Assembly: GCF_903946935.1 (NCBI RefSeq)
Contig: NZ_CAJAXH010000021.1
Location: 30,205 to 94,204, forward strand
Direction of reading: 5' to 3'
Source of the DNA: an uncultured Thiodictyon sp.
Lineage (GTDB): Bacteria > Pseudomonadota > Gammaproteobacteria > Chromatiales > Chromatiaceae
Length of the DNA stretch: 64,000 nt
Part shown: positions 1 to 10,131 of the stretch, piece after piece
Position numbering within the stretch: position 1 is the first letter of the stretch
How the letters are laid out: each line of letters begins with the position of its first letter
The notes under the pieces: model-generated
What the model was told of the DNA's origin: nothing
Databases searched by the model: none
The model's input: the letters and a program-made list of their open reading frames with translations, nothing else
Translations under genes and position numbers: made by a program

Positions 1-114
1 GGTGGGGCCGTGCAGGCGGCAGTAAAAGTCCTTGAGCCGCACGAGTCCCAGCGCGCCGATGAAGGTGAATAGGGCGCCGGTCAGGATCAGGATGGAGGTC
101 AATAGCTCGATCAT
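1..114 (-). CDS. mrpG: MrpG/MnhG antiporter subunit, N-terminal part only
   Basis: The gene starts at an ATG on the minus strand and runs off the left edge, so only 38 residues are visible. They form one hydrophobic segment followed by the G-A-L-G-L-V-R-L-K-D-F-Y-x-R-L-H-x-P-T signature typical of MrpG, a small membrane subunit of the multisubunit Na+(K+)/H+ antiporter. It begins 11 bases after the mrpF stop and is the last visible gene of the mrp operon. Confidence 0.85.
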   Translation of the reverse strand, partial: MIELLTSILILTGALFTFIGALGLVRLKDFYCRLHGPT

Positions 115-125
115 TGCGTGCTTGC

Positions 126-395
126 CTATTCGATGATATCGCCGCGCAGCAGGTATTTGCACAGTGCCACCGTGCCGACGAAGCCCATCAGTGCGATCAG
201 GATGGCGGCCTCGAAATAGACCGCGCTGTCCTGCGCGATGCCGAAGAGCACCAGGAGCGCGATGGCATTCACGGCCAGGGTGTCGAGTGCGAGGATACGG
301 TCCGGGACGCTGGGGCCGATCAAGAGCCGCCACAGGGTCAAGGTGAAGGCGGTCCCGACCAAGGCGAATGCAATGGGGATGGCGATGCTCAACAT
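126..395 (-). CDS. mrpF: MrpF/MnhF antiporter subunit
   Basis: The 89-residue protein has three predicted membrane helices and the MrpF signature G-P-S-x-P-D-R-I-L-A-L-D near residues 27-38. MrpF is a small core subunit of the Mrp cation/proton antiporter in the inner membrane, and its conserved Asp lies in this signature. Length is normal for the family. The start overlaps the end of mrpE by 7 bases, which suggests translational coupling. Confidence 0.92.
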   Translation of the reverse strand: MLSIAIPIAFALVGTAFTLTLWRLLIGPSVPDRILALDTLAVNAIALLVLFGIAQDSAVYFEAAILIALMGFVGTVALCKYLLRGDIIE

Positions 396-883
396 GGGTC
401 GAATACCTGCCGCAACGGGGCCTCATAACGGGTCTTGATGGTGGCGATCAGCGCGGCCGGGTCGGCCAGGTCGAGTGCGTGGACCAGCAGGGTGCGCCGA
501 TCCTGGGTCAAATGGGCGGAGACGGTGCCCGGGGTCAAACAGATGGCGTTGGCCAGCAGGCTGATGGCGAGTTCCGATTGAAGGTCCAGCGGGACCTGCA
601 CGAACCCAGGCCGCAGCCGCGCCGGCCCGCGCAGGATCAGCCAGGCCACCCGCAGGTTGGCGGCCACGATGTCGTGGAGCATCAGGGCGCCGAAGCCGAG
701 TAGGGTCAGCGGGCGGCGGACCAGGACCCGTTCAGGCCAGAAGCGCAGGCTGAAGAGCGGGATCGTTAGGCCCAGGAACAGGCCCAGCAGGACCTGCCCC
801 GGTTCCAGGCTGTTGACCAGCAGGAGCCAGATCGCGGTCAGGGTCGGGGTCAGGATGGGGTGCGGCAGCAGGCGACGGATCAT
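389..883 (-). CDS. mrpE: MrpE/MnhE antiporter subunit
   Basis: The 164-residue protein has the two N-terminal hydrophobic helices, then the amphipathic cytosolic half with P-G-T-V-S-x-x-L-x-x-D-x-R-T-L-L-V-H-A-L-D, typical of MrpE. The family is needed for assembly or activity of the Mrp complex. It overlaps mrpD by 4 bases (ATGA) and mrpF by 7 bases, so these genes are tightly coupled. Confidence 0.92.
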   Translation of the reverse strand: MIRRLLPHPILTPTLTAIWLLLVNSLEPGQVLLGLFLGLTIPLFSLRFWPERVLVRRPLTLLGFGALMLHDIVAANLRVAWLILRGPARLRPGFVQVPLDLQSELAISLLANAICLTPGTVSAHLTQDRRTLLVHALDLADPAALIATIKTRYEAPLRQVFDPC

Positions 884-2382
884 GGCCTTGCTCCGCCGCG
901 TGGTCCCAGGACCGCCTGCACATAGCCAGCCGGGTGCAGCAGTTGCCGGGCGATGGCGTCGGTGTAGTCGTTGAGCGGGCCGGCCCAGAGGGTCATGGCC
1001 ACACCCAGGGCGAGCAATCCGGCGACCAGACCCAGCGCGGCCCCCGGGGGGGTTGGCGTATCCGCCGCGGGCGCCGAGTCGATGGTCTTATAAAACAGCC
1101 GACTGCCGCTGCGCGCCAGGGCCATCAAGGCCAGTAGCCCGCCGACCAGCACGACCCCCAGCACCCAGGGCGCCGACGGCCGATCGAGCGCCGCGCGCAG
1201 GATGAGGAACTTGCCGATAAAGCCGGAGAGCGGCGGCAGCCCGGCCATCGCGATGGCGCACAGAAAAAACAGCACCCCCAGCACCCAGTGCCGACCCAGC
1301 ACCGGGCCGGGTTCCAGCCGGTCGGCCAGGTCCCCCCGCTGGCCGGCGATCTGGTCGGCGAGCAGGAACAGGGCCGCCGCCGCGAAGGTGCTGTGCGGCA
1401 GGTAATAGAGCCCGGCAGCGATCCCCGCCGCGCTACCCAGGCCAAAGGCGGTGAGCAAGGTGCCGACCGAGGCGAGCACCAGATAAGCGACCTGCGCCCG
1501 CAGCCGGTCGCTCCCGGTCGCGCCGATCATGCCGACCGCCAGGGTCAGCAGTGCCAGCGGCAGGAGCCAGTCAATGATGAGTGCGCCGCCGAAGACCAGG
1601 GTGGAGAGTCGCAGGATGGCATAGGCCCCGACCTTGGTCATGATGGCGAACAGTGCCGCCACCGGCGCGCTGGTGTTGGCATAGGCGCCCGGCAGCCAGA
1701 GCGAGAGCGGCACCAGCGCCGCCTTGAGCGCAAAGACCCCGAACAGCAATAGGCCGGCGGCGCGCACCAACGGCAGTCGATCGGGGCTCACGGCCGCCAC
1801 CTGCACCGCCAGGTCGGCCAGGTTGAGCGTGCCGAGCAGGCCATAGAACAGCCCGGCCGCGATCAGGAACAGGGCCGAGCCGGCCAGGTTGATGACCACA
1901 TAGTGCAGGGCAGCGCGGGTGCGCAGCCGCCCGCCGCCATGCAGCAGCAGGCCGTAAGAGGCGATCAGCAGGACCTCGAAGAAGACGAACAGGTTGAACA
2001 GGTCGCCGGTCAGGAAGGCCCCGTTGAGTCCGAACAGCTCCAGTTGAAAGAGCACATGGAAGTGCCGGCCCGCCCGGTCGGTGCCGAGGCTCCCGTAGGC
2101 CAGTGCAAAGAGTGCCAGCAGGGCGGTGGTGACCAGCAACCAGGCGGCCAGGCGATCCGCCACCAGGCAGATGCCGAAGGGTGCCGGCCAGTTTCCGAGC
2201 GCATAGACCAGGATGTCGCCATCCGCCACCGCGCGGGTCAGCAGCAGAGCCAGCGCCAATTGCCCGAGCACCGCGGCCAGGGCGAGGCCCCGCCGCCAAC
2301 GCAGGTCCATGCCCCGCAACAGGAGCAGCAAGATGCCCGCCAACAGGGGCAGCAGGAGCGGGGCGATGACCAGGTGACTCAT
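880..2382 (-). CDS. mrpD: MrpD/MnhD proton-translocating antiporter subunit
   Basis: A 500-residue polytopic protein of the NuoL/M/N-like family. About 14 hydrophobic segments are visible. The conserved membrane Glu lies in F-V-F-F-E-V-L near residue 135, and the P-L-S-L-W-L-P-G-A-Y-A motif near residue 225 is followed by the T-K-V-G-A-Y lysine helix. MrpD carries a proton pathway of the Mrp antiporter. It is separated from mrpC by a 163-bp gap that holds a palindromic repeat, whereas the other gene junctions in the operon overlap or nearly touch. Confidence 0.93.
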   Translation of the reverse strand: MSHLVIAPLLLPLLAGILLLLLRGMDLRWRRGLALAAVLGQLALALLLTRAVADGDILVYALGNWPAPFGICLVADRLAAWLLVTTALLALFALAYGSLGTDRAGRHFHVLFQLELFGLNGAFLTGDLFNLFVFFEVLLIASYGLLLHGGGRLRTRAALHYVVINLAGSALFLIAAGLFYGLLGTLNLADLAVQVAAVSPDRLPLVRAAGLLLFGVFALKAALVPLSLWLPGAYANTSAPVAALFAIMTKVGAYAILRLSTLVFGGALIIDWLLPLALLTLAVGMIGATGSDRLRAQVAYLVLASVGTLLTAFGLGSAAGIAAGLYYLPHSTFAAAALFLLADQIAGQRGDLADRLEPGPVLGRHWVLGVLFFLCAIAMAGLPPLSGFIGKFLILRAALDRPSAPWVLGVVLVGGLLALMALARSGSRLFYKTIDSAPAADTPTPPGAALGLVAGLLALGVAMTLWAGPLNDYTDAIARQLLHPAGYVQAVLGPRGGARP

Positions 2383-2399
2383 CCTGGGCCCCCCAATCG

Positions 2400-2528
2400 C
2401 TCACGCCAAGACGCCAAGACGCCAAGTAAGAAAGACGCGCCTGCGCTAGTCCAATCGCCGGGCCGGTGAGTGGCGTAACCTGGATATCGCGCCGAAAAAA
2501 CTTGGCGTGCTTGGCGTCTTGGCGTGAG
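2400..2528 (+). repeat. 131-bp palindromic element, copy A
   Basis: Left arm CTCACGCCAAGACGCCAAG at 2400-2418 is matched by the inverted right arm at 2510-2528. The interior retains a form of the family's GATAACGCATTGAAAA block (here GATATCGCGCCGAAAAAA). It lies inside the mrp operon between mrpC and mrpD, so it is transcribed with them and could fold as a long hairpin in the mRNA. Confidence 0.85.
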
Positions 2529-2545
2529 AACGGTCTTTTTCCGGC

Positions 2546-2895
2546 TCATGAATCAGTGTCCCGAACCTCAGGTTCATGCAAGCCATCCACATGATCATTG
2601 CCCAACTCGGCCCGCGCCTTGAGCGCCAGCATGATGACAAAGGCGGTCATGGCGAAGCCGATGACGATAGCGGTGAGGACCAGTGCCTGGGGCAGGGGGT
2701 CGGTATAGCCCGCGGCCGTCGCCGTGACGATCGGCGGCCGGCCGATCTGAAGCCGCCCCATGGCGAATAGAAAGAGGTTCACCGCGTAGGACAGCAGGCT
2801 CAGACCCAGTACCACCGGGAAGGTGCGGGCGCGCAGCAGCAGATAGACACCGGCGGCGGTCAGCAGTCCGATCATGAGTGCGAGCAGGGCCTCCA

Positions 2896-2896
<1 letters not shown>
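2546..2896 (-). CDS. mrpC: MrpC/MnhC antiporter subunit (NuoK-like)
   Basis: The 116-residue, three-helix protein resembles NuoK. The signature G-L-S-L-L-S-Y-A-V-N-L-F-L-F and D-P-L-P-Q-A-L-V-L-T-A-I-V-I-G-F-A are visible, both diagnostic of MrpC. It starts one base inside the mrpA stop region and forms the hydrophobic core of the antiporter with MrpA and MrpD. The C-terminal 20 residues are polar. Confidence 0.92.
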
Positions 2897-5697
<2,801 letters not shown>

Positions 5698-5788
5698 GGG
5701 ACAGTCCGGGGCACGGGCTTCTCGGTCGGTTGGTCAGGACCCGATTCTAACTGACGCACGCGGCGTGCCGGAGATATTCCCCCCGAAC

Positions 5789-5895
5789 CCGTGGGAGCGG
5801 CTTGCGCCGCGACGGACCCGCGGGAACCAGCGAATGGAGTCCAAGGCTTCAGCCTTGGCGCCCTCATCCAAGGGGTAGGGTCCGCTGTGCGGACC
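5789..5895. repeat. cluster of short palindromes upstream of the conflict gene
   Basis: The 265-bp gap between mrpA and the conflict gene, which diverge, holds three small hairpins: GCGGCTTGCGCCGC at 5797-5810, a perfect 8-bp stem CCAAGGCTTCAGCCTTGG at 5841-5858, and TAGGGTCCGCTGTGCGGACC at 5876-5895. The last recurs in inverted orientation at 10090-10109. No convincing promoter was identified here. Confidence 0.6.
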
Positions 5896-5962
5896 GATTG
5901 CCGCTTCCGGGAGTGTTCGTCTTCGGTTAGTCTATCCAAAAGCAGTCCACCGGATCAGGGAT

Positions 5963-8218
5963 ATGCCACCCACCGCCGAGCCAGCCAGCCGCCGCCCGCC
6001 GCCCCATCCGTTCCGGATCTTCCTCGCCTCCCCCGGCGATGTCGCCCACGAGCGCCAGATCGTGCGCGAGGTCATTGACCAGGTGCGGATGGAACTGCGC
6101 TTCTGCGACCGGCTGGACCTGAAACTCATCGCCTGGGATCAGCCTGGCGCCGCCGTGGCCATGCAGGCGGGCCTGACCCCCCAGGAGGCGATCGACCGCG
6201 GCCTGCCCCGACCCTGTGAGTGCGACCTGGTCTTGGCCCTGTTCTGGGGGCGGATGGGCACGCCCCTCGCGTCCGACTACCGCAGGCCCGACGGCTCCCC
6301 CTATGCGTCCGGCAGCGAATGGGAATACCGCAATGCACTGGAGGGCTTTCGCGCGCACGGCCGGCCCGCGGTCTGGCTGTTTCGTCGCACGCAGCGGCCG
6401 ACCGTCCAGCTCGGCGATCCCGCCCTACAGGAGCTTGAGGAACAGTGGCAGGCGGTTGAGCGCTTCGTGGCCGCGGAACGCAACAACCCCGACGGCTCCA
6501 TCGCCAGCGGCATCAATCGCTACCAGACCCCCGAAGCCTTCGCCACCCTGCTCGAGCGGCTGCTGCGCGACCACCTGGAGCGGCTCGTCAGTACACTGGA
6601 TCAGGCGCCCGCGTCGGCTGACGGCGCGGCGGACGCCGACGCGCCCGTCACCGCCGAGCCCGCCTACCGGGGCGACCCCTACCCGGGCCTCGCCGCCTTC
6701 ACCCCGGAGCAGGCGCCGATCTTTTTCGGCCGCGACGCGCCGGTCGACCAACTCTCGGCACTGCTCAAAGACCCCCGCACTCGCTTTGCCGTCGTGGTCG
6801 GGCTGTCCGGGGCCGGCAAGTCGTCCCTGGTCGCGGCGGGGCTGATCCCGCGGCTGCGCGAGGGGCTGATTGGCGGTGCGCCCTGGGTGGACTGCCGCTT
6901 CACCCCGGCGGAGCGCGGGCGCGACCCCTTTCTCTCACTCGCCTGGGCACTCAAGGGGTACCTGCCGGGCGAGGGCGGCACCGTGGCGGACCTGGCCCGC
7001 GACCTGCAAACCGACCCGGGGCGGTTCGGCGCCGCTGCCGCAACCCTGTTGGCGGGCCGTCCGGCAGGGGCGGAACTGTTGCTCTACATCGACCAGTTGG
7101 AAGAGCTGTTCGTCCAGACCGACCCCGTGCTCACCGCCGATTTCGTCGCCCTCCTGAGCCGCGCCGCGGACCTGCCCCGGGTGCGCTGCCTGGCGACCCT
7201 GCGCGCGGACTTCTACGCCGCCGCCTGCGCTGAGGCGGGACTGGCCGCGCTGCTGCGCCGCGACCGCGGCACCCTCCCGCTGGACCCGCCGGGCCGCCCG
7301 GCCCTGGCGGCCATGATCGCCCGCCCGGCGCGTGCGGTCGGGCTCGAGCTGGAGGAGGGGCTCACGGACCGCATCCTGGAGGACGCCAGGGGGTCTGCCG
7401 CCGGGCCGGGCACCCTGGCCCTGACCGCCTTTGCACTCAACGAACTGTATCGACTGGGCGGGGCGGCCGGGCGCCTGACACAGGCCGATTACACCGCCAT
7501 CGGCGGCATCGACGGTGCCGTGCGCCTCTGTGCCGAGAAGTGGCTCGGTGATCTGGGTCAGGTCCCCGACGCGGCCCTGGGGGACCTGTTCGAGCACCTG
7601 GTGGAGGTTGACGAACAGGAGATCGCCACCCGCCGCCGCGCCCCCCAAGCCGACCTGCCGCCCGCCTCCCGGCCCCTGGCCGACGCCCTGACCAGGGCGC
7701 GTCTGCTCACCGCCGGGCGCGGTGCGGACGAGGCCCCCACCCTGGAACTGGCGCACGAGAGCCTGCTGCGCGCCTGGCCGCGGCTGGCGGACTGGGTCCG
7801 CGACCATGCCGAGGCCCTGCGCGCCCGCCGCGACCTGGAGCGTGCCGCGGCCGAATGGCAGGCCGCCCGGCGTCCTGCAACTGACCTGCGGGTCGGCCCC
7901 CAGCTCAAGCGCTACCGGGGCGCGCCGCCGCCGCGTTCCCAGCTGGCCGCGGACTATCTGCGCGCCTGCGGTCGGCGGGTGAGGCGGGGGCGGGTGCTGG
8001 GAACCCTGGGCCTGGTCCTGCTCGGCGGCATCGTGTTGGTCTGGAACCACATCAACCAGCCCACCGGCTATCCGCCCTCCCTGATGGCCAAGGGCCTGGC
8101 CGTCCAACTTGGGCTTGGGCGCCTGCCCGGGCCGCTGCGGCTGCTGCATGAGCCGGAGGTTGTCGCCATCCCGGGGGGGGGCCTTCCGGATGGGCGACGG
8201 TATCGGCGATGGCTTTGA
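5963..8218 (+). CDS. DUF4062-like/nSTAND NTPase conflict protein, upstream part of a frameshifted gene
   Basis: 751 codons are open before a stop. Residues 16-120 form an alpha/beta domain opening F-R-I-F-L-A-S-P-G-D-V-x-x-E-R, resembling the DUF4062 and related N-terminal effector domains of NLR-like conflict proteins. Residues 240-660 are an nSTAND1-type NTPase: Y-P-G-L-A-A-F-T-x-E-x-A-x-x-F-F-G-R entry motif, Walker A G-L-S-G-A-G-K-S-S at 280-288, Walker B L-L-L-Y-I-D-Q-L-E-E at 372-381, and A-H-E-S-L-L-R-A-W-P-R-L late in the domain. A membrane helix spans about 678-697. At a G9 run (codon ~737) the frame leaves a formylglycine-enzyme-like domain that continues in the +1-shifted frame; with eight Gs the two would be one 991-residue protein. 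An anti-phage or self/non-self sensing role is inferred from architecture. Confidence 0.8.
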   Translation: MPPTAEPASRRPPPHPFRIFLASPGDVAHERQIVREVIDQVRMELRFCDRLDLKLIAWDQPGAAVAMQAGLTPQEAIDRGLPRPCECDLVLALFWGRMGTPLASDYRRPDGSPYASGSEWEYRNALEGFRAHGRPAVWLFRRTQRPTVQLGDPALQELEEQWQAVERFVAAERNNPDGSIASGINRYQTPEAFATLLERLLRDHLERLVSTLDQAPASADGAADADAPVTAEPAYRGDPYPGLAAFTPEQAPIFFGRDAPVDQLSALLKDPRTRFAVVVGLSGAGKSSLVAAGLIPRLREGLIGGAPWVDCRFTPAERGRDPFLSLAWALKGYLPGEGGTVADLARDLQTDPGRFGAAAATLLAGRPAGAELLLYIDQLEELFVQTDPVLTADFVALLSRAADLPRVRCLATLRADFYAAACAEAGLAALLRRDRGTLPLDPPGRPALAAMIARPARAVGLELEEGLTDRILEDARGSAAGPGTLALTAFALNELYRLGGAAGRLTQADYTAIGGIDGAVRLCAEKWLGDLGQVPDAALGDLFEHLVEVDEQEIATRRRAPQADLPPASRPLADALTRARLLTAGRGADEAPTLELAHESLLRAWPRLADWVRDHAEALRARRDLERAAAEWQAARRPATDLRVGPQLKRYRGAPPPRSQLAADYLRACGRRVRRGRVLGTLGLVLLGGIVLVWNHINQPTGYPPSLMAKGLAVQLGLGRLPGPLRLLHEPEVVAIPGGGLPDGRRYRRWL
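8173..8181 (+). other. G9 homopolymer at the frameshift junction
   Basis: Nine consecutive G residues lie exactly where the reading frame breaks. Removing one G restores V-V-A-I-P-G-G-A-F-R-M-G-D-G, the standard opening of the formylglycine-enzyme fold. The tract could be a slippage-prone phase switch, a sequencing error, or a frameshift site. It also sits 8 bases before ATG 8190 and could serve as a Shine-Dalgarno sequence for a separate C-terminal product. Confidence 0.8.
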
Positions 8219-8939
8219 GGACGAGCGGCCGGTTCATGAGGTGACCATCGCGCCCTTCGAGCTTGGCCGGACCGAGGTCACCTTCGAGGACTACGATCTC
8301 TTCGCCGCCGCCACCGGCCGGACCCGGCCGGGCGACGAGGGCTGGGGACGCGCTCAACGACCGGTTATCAACGTCTCTTGGGAGGAGGCGAGCGCCTATG
8401 CCGCCTGGCTTGCCAAGATCACCGGTCGCGCCTGGCGGCTGCCGAGCGAGGCCGAGTGGGAATATGCCGCCCGCGCCGGGACCACCAAGGCCCGCTGGTA
8501 CGAGGAGACCGAGGGGGCGGAGGCCGAGCCCTGCCGGTTCATGAATGGGCAGGACCAGAGCCTCGATCGGTCAAGCTATTTTTCGGCGAGCACAAAAAAA
8601 ATGTACGCAAGTCAGGACCTATGGAAGCCCTTCGATTGTGACGACCATTTCGTCAATACCGCCCCGGTCGCCACCTACCAGCCCAATCCGTGGGGCCTGT
8701 ACGACATGCTGGGCAATGTCTGGGAATGGGTGGCCGACTGTCATTACGGGTACGCGGACGCCCCCAAAGACGGCGTGGCGGATACAGAGGATGGCGAAAG
8801 CAAGAACTGTGCCGTCCGGGTGCTGCGCGGCGGCTCCTGGAACTACGAGGGCCGCAACCTACGCGCCGCCGTCCGTGACGGGTACGCGCCGGGCAACCGC
8901 GCCTACGGCCTCGGTCTGCGTCTCGCCAGATCACTTTGA
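8190..8939 (+). CDS. formylglycine-enzyme-like (C-type lectin fold) domain, downstream part of the frameshifted gene
   Basis: Frame-shifted continuation of the gene at 5963. It shows the family's hallmark blocks: R-P-V-H-E-V-T-I, E-V-T-F-E-D-Y, P-V-I-N-V-S-W-E-E-A-S-A-Y, R-L-P-S-E-A-E-W-E-Y-A-A-R-A-G and G-L-Y-D-M-L-G-N-V-W-E-W-V, ending R-V-L-R-G-G-S-W then L-G-L-R-L-A. The two active-site cysteines of true formylglycine-generating enzymes, expected near the R-G-G-S-W block and beyond, are absent, so oxidase activity is unlikely. The fold is more probably a ligand-binding sensor. The last ~30 codons resemble a retroelement-diversified variable region. ATG 8190 is a possible independent start preceded by the G tract. 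Confidence 0.7.
   Translation: MGDGIGDGFEDERPVHEVTIAPFELGRTEVTFEDYDLFAAATGRTRPGDEGWGRAQRPVINVSWEEASAYAAWLAKITGRAWRLPSEAEWEYAARAGTTKARWYEETEGAEAEPCRFMNGQDQSLDRSSYFSASTKKMYASQDLWKPFDCDDHFVNTAPVATYQPNPWGLYDMLGNVWEWVADCHYGYADAPKDGVADTEDGESKNCAVRVLRGGSWNYEGRNLRAAVRDGYAPGNRAYGLGLRLARSL
8838..8930 (+). other. candidate DGR variable region (VR)
   Basis: The C-terminal tail R-A-A-V-R-D-G-Y-A-P-G-N-R-A-Y-G-L-G-L-R aligns without gaps to the Asn-rich tail commonly seen in diversity-generating-retroelement targets (R-S-A-N-R-N-R-N-N-P-D-N-R-N-N-N-I-G-F-R, from memory). Most differences are explained by changing only A in an AAC, AGG, GAC or ATC template codon: GTC, GAC, GGG, TAC, GGC, GCC, TAC, GGC and CTC. 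One GCG and one GAG codon and the final F/L change do not fit. No reverse transcriptase or template repeat lies in the window. Confidence 0.45.
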
Positions 8940-9011
8940 TTTTTTCCTCTTGACTTTTTCCCTTTTATGCTTTCTCTTTTTCCTGGTTCCCATGCCCCGC
9001 GCCTCTTGCCT
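8940..9011. other. pyrimidine-rich stretch after the conflict gene
   Basis: Immediately after the TGA, about 50 bases are almost entirely T and C, a sharp change from the surrounding GC-rich sequence. No hairpin precedes it, so it is not a typical intrinsic terminator. The 513-bp gap 8940-9452 otherwise holds one 131-bp element and two flanking hairpin repeats. Confidence 0.5.
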
Positions 9012-9060
9012 CTCGTTCCCACGCTCCGCGTGGGAATGCATCCCAGGACGCTCCGCGTCC
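9012..9060 (+). repeat. double-hairpin repeat, copy 1
   Basis: A palindrome CCCACGCTCCGCGTGGG is followed by the smaller GGACGCTCCGCGTCC hairpin. The same two-hairpin unit recurs at 9258-9306, placing one copy on each side of 131-bp element B. Confidence 0.75.
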
Positions 9061-9112
9061 AGTGATCAGGCGCCCCGCACCCCATCCATGGGTTAACCCA
9101 AATCCGGAATTG

Positions 9113-9243
9113 CTCACGCCAAGGCGCCAAGACGCCAAGAAAAATCAAGAGCATGTGGACAGCATCCGAATCACCCGACGGGTGAGTCACCAAGCGGCGA
9201 TAACGCATTGAAGCCCTTGGCGAGCTTGGCGCCTTGGCGTGAG
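9113..9243 (+). repeat. 131-bp palindromic element, copy B
   Basis: Left arm CTCACGCCAAGGCGCCAAG at 9113-9131 and its exact inverse at 9225-9243 enclose the central hairpin TCACCCGACGGGTGA and the conserved GATAACGCATTGAA block. Outside the arms, AATCCGGAATTG on the left and AACTGCTCTTT on the right are family flanks. It lies between the conflict gene and the Phd-ParE module. Confidence 0.9.
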
Positions 9244-9257
9244 AACTGCTCTTTCCT

Positions 9258-9306
9258 CTCGTTCCCACGCTCCAGCGTGGGAATGCCGTGCGGGCGCTCC
9301 GCGTCC
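9258..9306 (+). repeat. double-hairpin repeat, copy 2
   Basis: CCCACGCTCCAGCGTGGG hairpin followed by a GCGCTCCGCGTCC arm, the same layout as 9012-9060. It directly follows 131-bp element B. Confidence 0.7.
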
Positions 9307-9452
9307 GGTCTTGCTGCTTGGGCGCGGAGCGCCTGCCTCTGCCCGCGGGCGCGTTCGCCATGAGCGAATGTCCAGGGATTGCGTCCATGGCAAAGTTCGA
9401 TCAATGAGGCTAGAATCAGGCCAAATTTGGTACCACTACTGGTCGCCCAATC

Positions 9453-9719
9453 ATGAAGCTCACCGCTAACATCAAACCGATCAGCCACTTGAAGGCCCAT
9501 ACGGCAGAGGTGGTCCGGCGCCTCATGGATGAGCGTGAGCCGCTGGTCATCACCCAGAATGGCGAGGCCAAGGTGGTGATGCAGGACGTTCGCTCTTACG
9601 AAGAGACGCAGGAGACGCTGGCGTTGTTGAAAGTCCTGGCGCTCGGCAACCGCCAAATCGAAGCGGGTCGGGTCGAGCCTGCGCGTGCGGTCTTTGCCAG
9701 GCTGCGTGGGGCCGATTGA
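9453..9719 (+). CDS. Phd/YefM-family antitoxin
   Basis: The 88-residue protein begins with I-K-P-I-S-H-L-K-A-H-T-A-E-V-V-R-R-L and E-P-L-V-I-T-Q-N-G-E-A-K-V-V-M, the Phd/YefM DNA-binding N-terminal fold. The variable C terminus would wrap the toxin. It precedes and overlaps a ParE/RelE-type toxin by one base (TGATG), the usual antitoxin-first order. The antitoxin is expected to repress its own promoter with the toxin. Confidence 0.9.
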   Translation: MKLTANIKPISHLKAHTAEVVRRLMDEREPLVITQNGEAKVVMQDVRSYEETQETLALLKVLALGNRQIEAGRVEPARAVFARLRGAD

Positions 9720-10039
9720 TGTCTGGTGAGGTCTTTGTGACCGAGGATGCGACGCGCGATATGTACGGCATCTTCGATTACATCGCCGATCATGACAGTC
9801 CGGTAACGGCGCGCGACGTCATGGGTGGGCTTGAGGAGGTGATCGCCGCGTTGGCCGATTTTCCGGAGCGTGGCGATTACCCCAAGGAACTCGTGCGGTT
9901 GGGCATTCGCGAATATCGCGAGGTCCATTTCAAGCCCTATCGCATCGTCTATCGCGTGTTGGGGGATGACGTCTATGTCTATCTGGTGGCCGATGGTAGG
10001 CGGGAGATGCAGGGGTTGTTGACCCGTCGGCTGTTGTGA
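9719..10039 (+). CDS. ParE/RelE-superfamily toxin
   Basis: From ATG 9719 the protein is 106 residues, the usual ParE size. It shows T-E-D-A-T-R-D-M-Y-G-I-F-D-Y-I, F-P-E-R-G-D-Y-P-K-E-L and Y-R-E-V-H-F-K-P-Y-R-I-V-Y-R-V, the core beta strands of the ParE/RelE fold. ParE members poison gyrase and RelE members cleave mRNA; the sequence alone does not settle which. The start overlaps the antitoxin stop. Confidence 0.88.
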   Translation: MSGEVFVTEDATRDMYGIFDYIADHDSPVTARDVMGGLEEVIAALADFPERGDYPKELVRLGIREYREVHFKPYRIVYRVLGDDVYVYLVADGRREMQGLLTRRLL

Positions 10040-10089
10040 CTCGCGGTCTTGGTTATAAACCCGGCCACAGTGCCGGCCGCGAGGTCATT

Positions 10090-10109
10090 GGTCCGCACAG
10101 CGGACCCTA
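10090..10109 (-). repeat. 20-bp palindromic repeat, inverted copy bracketing the island
   Basis: GGTCCGCACAGCGGACCCTA is the exact reverse complement of the sequence at 5876-5895. The two copies face each other across 4.2 kb holding the conflict gene and the toxin-antitoxin pair. Confidence 0.7.
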
Positions 10110-10131
10110 CGGGGATAAGGGGCCGGGGGAT

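Noticed and set aside
8190..8939. Active formylglycine-generating enzyme or sulfatase maturase
   Set aside because: The two catalytic cysteines expected near the R-G-G-S-W block are missing and no sulfatase gene is nearby.
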